A stretch of DNA of 64,000 nt, taken from positions 248,001 through 312,000 of the forward strand of contig NZ_JANHOJ010000001.1 of NCBI RefSeq assembly GCF_026930145.1, read 5' to 3'. Of the stretch, positions 9,786 through 19,032 are shown piece after piece. Position numbers and translations under genes: made by a program. Source of the stretch: Bartonella sp. A05 (GTDB lineage: Bacteria; Pseudomonadota; Alphaproteobacteria; Rhizobiales; Rhizobiaceae). Position 1 is the stretch's first letter, and every line of letters begins with the position of its first letter. A model generated the notes under the pieces. That model did not search any database. It had not been told where the DNA came from and saw only the letters and a program-made list of their open reading frames with translations.

Positions 9786-10322
9786 ATTCGTCGACCATCT
9801 AAAATAACGCCTACTCAGAAAGATGGGCCACGTTCAAATCAAGATATTCGTGTTCCCTGTGTTCAGCTTATTAATGATGAAGGGCAACATCAAGGGATTG
9901 TTCCAACACAAGAAGCACTCGCTATGGCTGCAGAAGTGGGGCTTGATTTGGTTGAGATTGTACCAAATGCAGAACCACCTGTGTGCAAAATCATCGATCT
10001 GGGCAAACTAAAATATCAGAATCAAAAAAAAGCTGCTGAAATACGAAAAAAGCAAAAAATCATCGAAATAAAAGAAATTAAGATGAGACCAAATGTTGAT
10101 GTTCATGATTATGAAGTCAAGCTTAAAGCTATCCATCGTTTTATTGATAATGGTGATAAAGTGAAAATTACTTTGCGCTTTCGTGGTCGTGAGATGGCAC
10201 ACCAAGACCTTGGAATGAAGCTCCTTCAGCGGATTAAAGAAGACACAGGTAATATTGCTAAAATTGAATCGGAACCTAAACTTGAAGGTCGTCAAATAAT
10301 GATGGTGATAGCACCTAAATGA
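9786..10322 (+). CDS. infC: translation initiation factor IF-3, AUU start
   Basis: A 178-residue IF-3, which binds the 30S subunit, polices start-codon choice and blocks premature 50S joining. The coding frame begins at an ATT codon (9786-9788) and reads IRRPSK...RSNQDIRVP, the normal IF-3 N terminus. AAGGAG lies eight bases upstream (9773-9778). The first in-frame ATG is at 9924, which would remove 46 residues including most of the N domain. The linker is Lys-rich ([11 protein letters not shown]) and the C domain has [16 protein letters not shown] and [13 protein letters not shown]. The rare AUU start is the known autoregulatory device of infC in other bacteria. rpmI and rplT do not follow. 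Confidence 0.95.
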   Translation: MRRPSKITPTQKDGPRSNQDIRVPCVQLINDEGQHQGIVPTQEALAMAAEVGLDLVEIVPNAEPPVCKIIDLGKLKYQNQKKAAEIRKKQKIIEIKEIKMRPNVDVHDYEVKLKAIHRFIDNGDKVKITLRFRGREMAHQDLGMKLLQRIKEDTGNIAKIESEPKLEGRQIMMVIAPK

Positions 10323-10380
10323 CCTTATTATATTAACGTAGTACATATACGCAGCTCGTTACAATTTAGAACGCAAAAGA

Positions 10381-10422
10381 TCTCACAAGTGCCATAAATA
10401 GTTTTTTATAGCACTTTGAGAG
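10381..10422. repeat. imperfect inverted repeat downstream of infC
   Basis: An imperfect hairpin with arms around AAGTGC (10387-10392) and GCACTT (10411-10416), extended by ATAAA/TTTAT inside and CTC/GAG outside. There is no T tract. It could stabilise the infC mRNA end or act as a weak terminator. Confidence 0.4.
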
Positions 10423-10639
10423 TCAGTAGATTGAGACGTTAAACTTCTTTATAAGAAAGCGTTCTTTTGATCAGAAGAGTATCAATCTATAAGAAATCTC
10501 TTAGTTTTCCATGAAACAATGATAGAAAATAGAAATATGATCAGAAACAAATATCCTCCTCTGATAAACATTTTATCATCTACCTTTTAAGATAAAATTT
10601 TTATAAATATGCACGTTAGCAGAGTGCAGCTTTTTTTCA

Positions 10640-11620
10640 ATGATTATCATCTTCTGCGCCTTCACAGCCAGCACACGGATTATGTGTGACGTTGTTAAGC
10701 ATATTATTGATTAATATGCTTATTTTGCTCTCTCTATTGCTTTCATCTTTATTCTTAAATTCTACCCAGATTTATTTTATAAGCAAAGAAAGCAATAGTT
10801 TATCTCTGAACAACAGCGCAAAATCTATGCACGTCTTATGAAACAAAACGTTTTCTTTTACCAAAATAATACCTCATCCGATCTTCTTGCCCGTGTACCC
10901 CATAATACAACGGTAGCCTGCAATATTATTGATACCATTATCACAATTTGTACGTGATTTGCTCTCTGTTATCAGCCTTGTTCACGTTATGTTTATTCAA
11001 AATTTATGTTCATTACTATAGCCTTAACAAGTAGGCTCACGAGCATTTGTAGGGATTTGAATAGCTTTAAAACGCGTTTGTAGCCTCGTAGAAAAAACTT
11101 CCCTCTCTCTGAGAAGTAACAGAAAATGCTGTTGATACTCGTATGATAAAAGCTTTTTGCTTGAAAAATTAATGCAAAAACGCATAAACAAAGCCGTTTT
11201 TGATGTTGAAAAACAGACAAATAGCGTTCAATGATTGAAGTCATAATACTCTAATATTGGCAACACGCACCAACAGCGCCATATAGGTTATCTGTCTTTC
11301 CGGCGACCTCGCAAACCAACGAACAAAGGTTTCAAGATGAATTAATGTCCTTTAATTATGGCTTTACTTCTCTCCTATGAACTCCGCTAAAAAAGTTAGC
11401 AAATGTGCGCGTTAAAATTGAATTTGCTTTGGTTAGTATCAGTACGATATTAAAAAGTATTAGATATCTTATTCCTGTTACGAAACATAAAGAAGCTAGA
11501 AATCTTCATAAAACGTAAGCTTCTATTCATTTTGAACGTATTTCTTTTGCCTATACAGATGATGGACAAATGATGTTAAACGATATCACTCTGGAAAGAT
11601 ACGAAATAACCACTTGTTGA
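10640..11620 (+). pseudogene. remnant of an MsbA-like ABC exporter gene
   Basis: Broken protein pieces in several frames follow the order of an MsbA-type half-transporter. Near 10665-10710 it reads TRIMCDVVKHIID, and at 10804-10945 SEQQRKIYARLMKQNVFFYQ continuing to SSDLLARVPHNTTV and IIDTIIT. Near 11395-11510 it reads RVKIEFALVSIS, and at 11525-11600 HFERISFAYTDDGQMMLNDI. These match the membrane domain and the start of the nucleotide-binding domain (the strand before Walker A). Many stops and frameshifts intervene, and the Walker A, signature and Walker B parts are gone. No functional product is possible. The family assignment rests on my recognition of these blocks. Confidence 0.68.
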
Positions 11621-11735
11621 ACAGGGAATCCTCTCCAGAATTACTGACGAAAGAAGAAAATTTCTATAAAAACTTCATCATATCCCATTCAAAAAGCAAA
11701 CATTTTAAGCAATTAATGTTTAAAAATTTTAATAT

Positions 11736-14700
11736 TTAATAGTCTCTTTCATAGAACAGACCAAAACTAGAATTGTTATCATTCCCTATTGCGCCTCTAG
11801 CTTTCAGATTTTTTGAAATATCCAAATTCGCTGTTCCTTTTGTCGTTCCATCCGATCCAGCTTCAAAACCTAAGTAAATATTATTATGGATATAGCGCCC
11901 AACACGTAAACCTGTATTACCCTTTTCATCAATGACAACATCAAGATCATCAAGACCGATTTTTGTGCGTAAAGAACTCAATAATGATGTATTTGTATTA
12001 CCAGCACCTGCAAGTTCAGCAGCTGCTGACGCAAGCTGGGCAAGCTGAAACGGCGATAGTTCGCTAAGAGAGCGATTAAAAATCAAACGCGCCAACACTT
12101 CATCCTGTGGCAAAACAGGTTGTGAAGAAAAATAAACATCAAGATCACTAACATTTCCACTTACTGTTACAGTAACACGCGTATCTCCACTATTATGGTT
12201 GGCGACCAAATGAATAACTGGAATAAAACTACCGCTGAAAGTCGCTTGTCCTTGATCGAAATCGATACGTTGTGAAAGAATGTCAAAACGCCCGCGAATC
12301 ATCTGCAACTCACCAAATGGACGTACATCATTCAATGGACCCTTAAAACTAACGAGTCCTCCCAACTCAACATCTAAGCCCCGACCCTGCACAAGAAACT
12401 TATTGTACGCATTAAGATGTATATCCAACTGTACAACAGAAAAAGTTTCTTTAGCAACAACGTCATTCTGGCTGTTACTCAGAACCTCTGCACGTTCAAG
12501 CGTTTTTTGAATCGGTTTGGTTAAATTCTTATGTTTAATATCAAGAAGTTTTCCTTTTTGAAAAGAATCGGGAAAAATAAACGCTCCTTTTTCAACTGTA
12601 AGATCACCACCAATAACAAGCCCACGCAAAAAATGACCAGTTATATTTGCATCACCTGTTAGCGTCATAAAAATCATAGATCCATCATTATAATTGGCGT
12701 GCTTAAGATGCAGAACCAAATCTGTTTTCAAATCGTTAGCAATATGGCCTGAAGCAGAAACAGAACCACCGCCCAAAAAATGAGCATCAGCGCGCTCTAA
12801 AGTAATATCATATCCCTTCAATTTTCCTTCAATCGCTATATTTTTCAGTCCAAAATTTGTTTGAGGATCAAAAAAACTGCCATTTGCCACGGTCAAATGT
12901 CCTTTCAACTGCAGCTGGGAGAACATACCACTGATAGCTGTATCAATTGTTGCACTTCCCATTAAATATGCTCCACGCCTAGCTAAGAAGGGATCAATTA
13001 AGATAAGAGGCATTGTACCTTTTACCTTCAAGTCAACTCCTGAATCATTCAGAGAAATATATCCATTTACGGAGCAATCCAATCCCTTGTATCCATTCGC
13101 CTTTATATGTTCAATATGAAGTGTCGAATTTTTATAAGAACCACGAGTACTTATGCTTACTGCTGCAGATCCCTTATGCGTCATAACTACCAAATCTTGA
13201 ATAGAAAGGTCAAAATTAGCAGATAAATCCTTTAATTTTCCACCAATATCAACCGTACCAATCATTATTCCTCCCCAAAATTGCTCTTTGATAAAACTAC
13301 TGGTCAAATGCTCAGATAAATCCTTTATTGTCTCACCAATAGAAACTTTATCCATCACCATTTTTTTAAGAAATTTTCCCTTCATCAAACTATTGGCCAA
13401 ATGCGCAGAGAACTTTTGCAAATCGACATGCAGCTCAATCGTACCTTTATCTAAAGACACAGTTCCCTCTGCTTGCATCTGCAGCTTATCTCCTGCTAAA
13501 TCTGTATACATAGTAAGGGTCTGATCGGCGAATCTACCTTTAGCAGAAAGCATAAAGGGCATTATTTGATCTTCTTGAAGAGCAGCTAGTGTTAGCTCTT
13601 GACCTTTTATATCATAAGTTATATCCGGTTTTGCAAAACTACCACTAATCATAACCTGCCCAGACAAAGTACCAACAGCTCCGAAATCGAGTTTCCACAA
13701 ATCGACTAAAGCAACAGGAAGTGCACTTATTGTAAGATTTAAATTAAGGATATCATAAAAATCGCCCGAAAGCACAATCTCGCCTTCATTGACAGATAGC
13801 CCCAATTCATTCACCATCACCCCGTTGTCTTTATAAATAATTGTCGCTGGTTTGAGCAATGTTGCGTGAAGATTAGAATGCTTCACATCCACAGTTTCAA
13901 TCTGTACAGTCTGTTTCACGCCTGCCGGCAATTCTTTCGTCAGCACACGACCAGCAAGCTGTGCACTTGTATCATCAGGCATCATCAGCTGCACATTAAA
14001 AACCGTCTGCCCATTGTCACCACTGGCGCGAGCATTTAAATGATTGATAATCATCAACGGTGTCTGGATATGCTCTGCATTGACAAAACCTTCAAACTGT
14101 ATTGCGCCAAAAGGATCTAATATATCAGCCTGTATTGTTAATTTTTTGATTTCGTTCTCTGCAAATATTAAATGATCAATATTGGCCTTCAAATCGACTT
14201 TTTGTCTGCCATTTTTTTCATCTAAGATAAAATCTCCCTTCACACTTCCACTTCCTTCCTGCAAAAATAATGCAGAAAGTGTTGAGATATCATCAGCATC
14301 AATATGCAAGATTCCCTTTATAAAACCTTTAATTGTTTGAGAAAAACCACCAGTTATCGTTGCATGACCTCCTTTAACATTGAGATGTTGAAACTTCCAA
14401 ATATGATTGGAATTGTTGAAGGAAGCAGATAGCTGCAATGGTTTTTCAGAAAAAGTTCCATCACCTTCAATAAAACCAATAAAAGAGGGGGAAACTGGTA
14501 ATGTATTATCCATCAGTGCATTAATATTTAATGTTGTATTTTGAAGCTTTTTTCTAACCAAAAATGCTTCAGAAACATGAGCACGCGCACTAAGCATTAT
14601 AAGATTATTATGCCCTCTGGCAGCACCTCGTATTGTGACTGCTCCACCTATTCTCGAATCCCAGACAGAAAGATCAGACATTTGCGCATCTAAATCTATC

Positions 14701-16481
14701 TTAGTATCTTTACTTGACAAATAGCCTTTGGCATTTACGTGGGCATGCTGATTTTTCAAATGCAAATGGCGTAGTATAATAAGACCTGTCGTATTCCGAG
14801 CAGCATTGCTTGAAAGAGTGAACTTTCCTTTTAATAAAGGATCAATAGTCTCTACGCCTATCTTCACGTTATCAGCAACACCTGATAGTCCGAAATCAAA
14901 GACACCACTGATTAAGCTAATACTTCCCTTAGCTTTAATATCTGCACTACCAGATAATGGTTGCCCGCTTAACAAGCTCAACGGTACTAATGTTTGCGCT
15001 TTTAAACCAAGATCGCCTTTAAAAACCAAACGATCCAGCTCTCCTTTTAACCAAACAGAAAAACCCTGAGCCGTAACGCTCAAATCATGGATAAGTGCTG
15101 GTTTTCCAGCTAAAATATCCGTATCTAAATGCACATGAACCGTTTGGTTTAGATCACCTGTAAGGACACCATTAGGATTCGTAACCCCTTGAAGAGTTCC
15201 ACTAATCTGAATACCAACATGACGAGAAGCCGGATTATCAAGATTTTCGCTCACCCCTCCCATATCAAAAACCGCATCACGAATGAAAACATTGTCATTG
15301 CCCAAATGATGCATGACAAGCTGCCCCTTCCAAGTTTGTTGCCCTTTACGACCATAATCAATTGTTAAAGTAAGATTATCTGCACTTATCTTCTTTTCTA
15401 CCAGCGGTAAATGTGCAGACTCTTTTTCCTTATCACGGAGAGCCATATTTCCATTAACAAAAAGCCGCCGCAAAAAGCCATCAGCTGTTATTTCAGCATT
15501 GGCCATAAAATTCATCAATTGGCTCTGAAGTGTCATATGATCAAGACGCATTACACCTTCTTTGGTCATCATTGCCTGTGCTTGTAATGCAACTTCAGAT
15601 TCAAATTGGCTACGATATTGAGCTGGTATAAAAAGACCTATGGTGCCCGCTAACTTTGTAGAAAGACTATAACCTTCTGAAGAACGCGCAAGAATAACAC
15701 TGCCATCTAAAACAGGCTGATGATTAGCCTTTAAATGAAGCGTAACGCTTAAATCATCCAAAGTGCCCTCACCTTGAATAGCGAGATTTAATGCAGGACG
15801 TTTTTCAACATTAAGCACATTAGCTACGATACCATTTTGTGGCTCATCGGCAGTAATATCAATTTTAGCTATGCTACTGTTATTAGATATTTTCGCAAGA
15901 AGAAACAAATAACCAGGCGCATCTAAGCGATGAACCGCTATATCCACATCCAAATCACCACTGATTAAGGCTAAATGTCCTTTTAACGACACATCGGAAG
16001 AAAGACCAAAAAAGTCTTGTTTAAAAGCAACATGCTTAGCGATCAGCGCATTTATAGACACATCTAATAGCAATTTTGGTATGGTAAACACACCAGATTC
16101 AGTGGAAGTAAAGCTCTGTGGTTTACGTAAAAACGTAATACGTTCCATCGAAAGCTGATCAATCTCTATACGCCCCCTCATCAATGCTAAGCGTCTCCAA
16201 TTCATCTTAGCATTGGCAATTTCAAGCCAAACACCCCGATCATCACTTATAGTAATAACGCCAATTGACGCTTGAGAAGACAATACCCCCCGCACATTAT
16301 GCATACGTACCTGGTGATTAGGTGCTGAAAGTTTGCGCTCAATAAAAGAAACAAGCCATGAAGAATCATCTACTATTGCTTCACGAAAAGGCATATTGCC
16401 TTTCTGCAAAACAAGAAGGGAGCATATAAAAAGGATAAAAAATCCAAATAAAAAAATTCCCAAACGCAATATTTTTTTCAT
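11736..16481 (-). CDS. tamB: translocation and assembly module protein TamB
   Basis: A 1581-residue TamB/DUF490 protein. One N-terminal membrane anchor (residues about 5-25, LGIFLFGFFILFICSLLVLQ) is followed by a long region of repeating beta-strand segments, expected to form a hydrophobic groove across the periplasm. The conserved C-terminal domain (about 1250-1581) carries LPQDEVLARLIFNRSLSELS and ends NSSFGLFYERDY. TamB partners TamA and is implicated in moving phospholipids to the outer membrane and in autotransporter assembly. The start codon shares one base with the tamA stop, so the two are translationally coupled. Length is ordinary for alphaproteobacteria. Confidence 0.95.
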   Translation of the reverse strand: MKKILRLGIFLFGFFILFICSLLVLQKGNMPFREAIVDDSSWLVSFIERKLSAPNHQVRMHNVRGVLSSQASIGVITISDDRGVWLEIANAKMNWRRLALMRGRIEIDQLSMERITFLRKPQSFTSTESGVFTIPKLLLDVSINALIAKHVAFKQDFFGLSSDVSLKGHLALISGDLDVDIAVHRLDAPGYLFLLAKISNNSSIAKIDITADEPQNGIVANVLNVEKRPALNLAIQGEGTLDDLSVTLHLKANHQPVLDGSVILARSSEGYSLSTKLAGTIGLFIPAQYRSQFESEVALQAQAMMTKEGVMRLDHMTLQSQLMNFMANAEITADGFLRRLFVNGNMALRDKEKESAHLPLVEKKISADNLTLTIDYGRKGQQTWKGQLVMHHLGNDNVFIRDAVFDMGGVSENLDNPASRHVGIQISGTLQGVTNPNGVLTGDLNQTVHVHLDTDILAGKPALIHDLSVTAQGFSVWLKGELDRLVFKGDLGLKAQTLVPLSLLSGQPLSGSADIKAKGSISLISGVFDFGLSGVADNVKIGVETIDPLLKGKFTLSSNAARNTTGLIILRHLHLKNQHAHVNAKGYLSSKDTKIDLDAQMSDLSVWDSRIGGAVTIRGAARGHNNLIMLSARAHVSEAFLVRKKLQNTTLNINALMDNTLPVSPSFIGFIEGDGTFSEKPLQLSASFNNSNHIWKFQHLNVKGGHATITGGFSQTIKGFIKGILHIDADDISTLSALFLQEGSGSVKGDFILDEKNGRQKVDLKANIDHLIFAENEIKKLTIQADILDPFGAIQFEGFVNAEHIQTPLMIINHLNARASGDNGQTVFNVQLMMPDDTSAQLAGRVLTKELPAGVKQTVQIETVDVKHSNLHATLLKPATIIYKDNGVMVNELGLSVNEGEIVLSGDFYDILNLNLTISALPVALVDLWKLDFGAVGTLSGQVMISGSFAKPDITYDIKGQELTLAALQEDQIMPFMLSAKGRFADQTLTMYTDLAGDKLQMQAEGTVSLDKGTIELHVDLQKFSAHLANSLMKGKFLKKMVMDKVSIGETIKDLSEHLTSSFIKEQFWGGIMIGTVDIGGKLKDLSANFDLSIQDLVVMTHKGSAAVSISTRGSYKNSTLHIEHIKANGYKGLDCSVNGYISLNDSGVDLKVKGTMPLILIDPFLARRGAYLMGSATIDTAISGMFSQLQLKGHLTVANGSFFDPQTNFGLKNIAIEGKLKGYDITLERADAHFLGGGSVSASGHIANDLKTDLVLHLKHANYNDGSMIFMTLTGDANITGHFLRGLVIGGDLTVEKGAFIFPDSFQKGKLLDIKHKNLTKPIQKTLERAEVLSNSQNDVVAKETFSVVQLDIHLNAYNKFLVQGRGLDVELGGLVSFKGPLNDVRPFGELQMIRGRFDILSQRIDFDQGQATFSGSFIPVIHLVANHNSGDTRVTVTVSGNVSDLDVYFSSQPVLPQDEVLARLIFNRSLSELSPFQLAQLASAAAELAGAGNTNTSLLSSLRTKIGLDDLDVVIDEKGNTGLRVGRYIHNNIYLGFEAGSDGTTKGTANLDISKNLKARGAIGNDNNSSFGLFYERDY

Positions 16482-18412
16482 TAGAATGCTTGCCCTATAC
16501 CCACATAAAAACCAAAGCGAGGATCACCCTCCTCTCGCTTAAGAGGAAAGGCTAAATCAAACCGTAAGGGACCAAGGCCTGTCACGTAACGACCTCCAAT
16601 ACCAGCTCCCCATTTAATTTCTGAAGGATCAAAACGCATCTTTTCCGCTACCAAACCACCATCAATAAAACTGACAAATGCAATTCGATCATTCAAAGCA
16701 AAACGGACTTCTGCTGAGCCTTCAACAAGCGCCTTTCCCCCAATAACCACATCATTTTCTTTTCTGATACCAATATTGCGATAAGCGTAACCGCGAACAG
16801 ATCCACCACCACCAGCCCAAAAAAGCATATTTGAAGACAATTGAGCCGCATCAGCTCCAATAACCGCCCCTAATTTTGCCCTTGTTGCAAAAACAAAACG
16901 ATCTTTTGCATCAAATGACCAATAAGAACGGCCTTCCATAGTTATTTTTGTCATAAAATTGTCAAATCGTAATTCATAAAATGGTGCAAGAACCGCTTCC
17001 CCATACAGACCTTTTGTTGCATCTAATTTGTTATCACGACTATCATAAGTCAAACCACCCAATAGCCCCATTGCCGTAAAATAACGACTCCCAAAATAGT
17101 CATCGTGCGAATAACCGTTTGTGATAAATGCGGAAACGTTCCCTGATAAATTATCATTAAAAATATGCGTAATACCCCACTTTCCTCCAAAAACTGTTGT
17201 GGCATAATTATCTAGGATATCTTGTTGCATTTGCAGCTGTGCCCTAAAGTCTGTATCTGGTGTGATTATACCGGGCTTTATAAATATTGTTCTCAATTGT
17301 ACTCTTTTACTTCTAACACCACTTATTTTAGTTTCAATTTTAAGGCTCTCTGCATGGCCAAAAAGATTTCTATGTATAAAATAAGCTTCTAAACCCGCAC
17401 CATCTAATGTCGAATAGCCGCCACCAATACCAAAACGCTGTGGCTTACGCTCTTCCAAAACAAGCGTCAATGGCAAACGACCATCGGGATTAATTGTATC
17501 AGCCTCTTGTATATTCACAGCTCGAAAAACATTAAGGCGAGCAAGCCGGTCATTAGCTTTGATCAATATATCAGGATTGTATTCCTGACCTGGCTTCAAT
17601 CCTGTCATCCATTCAATATAAGCTAAGTCCATACGTGGTTTTTCACTCACATTACGCACATTTAAAAAACCATAATATGTCTTGCGATCAGGATTAATTG
17701 TAATCTGCGTATCAATAAGATGTGCAGCGTGATCTGCAACTATATCACGCCCGATAATGCTCGCCTTAGCATAACCTTGTTGACGCCACCCCTCTATTGC
17801 CCATCGTTCTGCTTTCAGAATGGTATCAGATTTCGCAACAGCGCCAATCTGATAGTCTAAATCTTCGATTGATACCATTTTACCTGTTTTATCTTTTGTG
17901 TGTAAAGCAGCTTTATTAATACGCGCAGAACTAAAAACGTACTGAGGGCCAGCATCAATCAGAATGACAATATGAGATTGAGCCGGCAATTGAGTCATAG
18001 GATTTAAATCCGCAACTTCTACTCCATTAACTTTAATACTAATGACACCACCATAACGCCCATCAGCATGAAGAGCAGAAAGAATTGCCTGATAATCTGA
18101 CCGAGCTTTAGCCAATAAGCTAGAAGAATTAGGCAACACCTTATCTTTATCAGCAACAAGAGCAGATACATCCTTAACTATTTTTACGCCCACAGACGAT
18201 GCACCCGGCCGTGCCACAACCTCAACCTTGTAGGATTTTGCTGTATCACTAACATTATAGGGAGATGAATTTGACTTTTTTCCATCCCAAAAGCGAATAC
18301 CAAAAAGCTCAAACGCCGCAAGCGGCTGTGAAAAAGCAAAAATGAAGCATAAGCTTACAAATACCTTGGGCAAAATTCCTGATTTCAACGAAACTCTTGT
18401 ATGACATATCAT
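16481..18412 (-). CDS. tamA: outer membrane assembly protein TamA (Omp85/BamA superfamily)
   Basis: A 643-residue Omp85-family protein. An N-terminal hydrophobic stretch ending FSQPLAAF is a likely signal peptide. POTRA-type domains occupy about residues 60-310 (for example YQAILSALHADGRYGGVISI). The C-terminal 16-strand barrel region begins RFGIGGGYSTLDGAGLEAYF and ends DPRFGFYVGIGQAF with the terminal Phe needed for barrel insertion. The WAGGGGSVRGYAYRNIG segment is the superfamily VRGY motif of the L6 loop. It is the first gene of the tamA-tamB operon; the promoter lies in the repeat-bearing region upstream. Confidence 0.94.
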   Translation of the reverse strand: MICHTRVSLKSGILPKVFVSLCFIFAFSQPLAAFELFGIRFWDGKKSNSSPYNVSDTAKSYKVEVVARPGASSVGVKIVKDVSALVADKDKVLPNSSSLLAKARSDYQAILSALHADGRYGGVISIKVNGVEVADLNPMTQLPAQSHIVILIDAGPQYVFSSARINKAALHTKDKTGKMVSIEDLDYQIGAVAKSDTILKAERWAIEGWRQQGYAKASIIGRDIVADHAAHLIDTQITINPDRKTYYGFLNVRNVSEKPRMDLAYIEWMTGLKPGQEYNPDILIKANDRLARLNVFRAVNIQEADTINPDGRLPLTLVLEERKPQRFGIGGGYSTLDGAGLEAYFIHRNLFGHAESLKIETKISGVRSKRVQLRTIFIKPGIITPDTDFRAQLQMQQDILDNYATTVFGGKWGITHIFNDNLSGNVSAFITNGYSHDDYFGSRYFTAMGLLGGLTYDSRDNKLDATKGLYGEAVLAPFYELRFDNFMTKITMEGRSYWSFDAKDRFVFATRAKLGAVIGADAAQLSSNMLFWAGGGGSVRGYAYRNIGIRKENDVVIGGKALVEGSAEVRFALNDRIAFVSFIDGGLVAEKMRFDPSEIKWGAGIGGRYVTGLGPLRFDLAFPLKREEGDPRFGFYVGIGQAF

Positions 18413-18442
18413 AAAATCAGATACTCTTATTAAATACTTTAA

Positions 18443-18860
18443 TACTGTTTTCTATCAATAGCATCAAAAAAGACAAACATGTCTCTCTTTTCAGGTTTTT
18501 CATGCGTTTAACGACATTGGATAATATTTATTCGTTTAAGATGCATAATAATTGTACTTTTTCATAGGATGCACTGTAGAACAAAATAGTTTTCCTTTAA
18601 CATATTAATCTGACTCATTCTAAACGTTTTTTCTACCAATAATGTCGAATAAAAAACAAACATGCCTCTCCTTTTAAGAGTTTTTCATGATTTAACGAAA
18701 TCGGACAATATTCATAATTCATAGCTAAAATGCATAATGTTGTACTTTTCTTGCGTACTCACACAATTAAAGATTATTGTGAAAATAGTCTTTAATTCTG
18801 ACATCTCCATATTTATACTACTCATTTATACTACTCAATTCTAAACGTTTTATTGATCCC
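18443..18860. repeat. imperfect direct repeat upstream of tamA (about 183-base period)
   Basis: A segment of about 125 bases at 18443-18567 recurs at about 18626-18752 with 75-80 percent identity by eye. Shared landmarks are TCTA[TC]CAATA, ACAAACATG[TC]CTCTC, GTTTTTCATG, TTTAACGA, CAATATT or ATAATATT, and TGTACTTTT. The flanking CATTCTAAACGTTTT at 18617 also recurs at 18836 as CAATTCTAAACGTTTT. No protein-like frame is shared. It lies between the divergent tamA and comM genes, so both may draw promoters from it. Confidence 0.65.
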
Positions 18861-19032
18861 TATGTTATACGGTTAAATTTATGCAAACTCTTCCTCTATA
18901 ATCGTATGATTAAGACACCGACATATGTTCTGCGTATATAGATCTCTCTGTCCAAAAGACCATACAGCTACATCTTGATTTTTATGCGCATATGTGATCT
19001 GTTCCATCATAATAAAAGGAGAGGGGGAATCG

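Noticed and set aside
9924-10322. infC starting at the first ATG (132 residues)
   Set aside because: This would remove the N domain of IF-3; the in-frame AUU with a ribosome binding site explains the family N terminus.
10993-11244. Minus-strand open frame of 83 residues behind infC
   Set aside because: It lies inside the ABC exporter remnant, whose plus-strand fragments explain the sequence.
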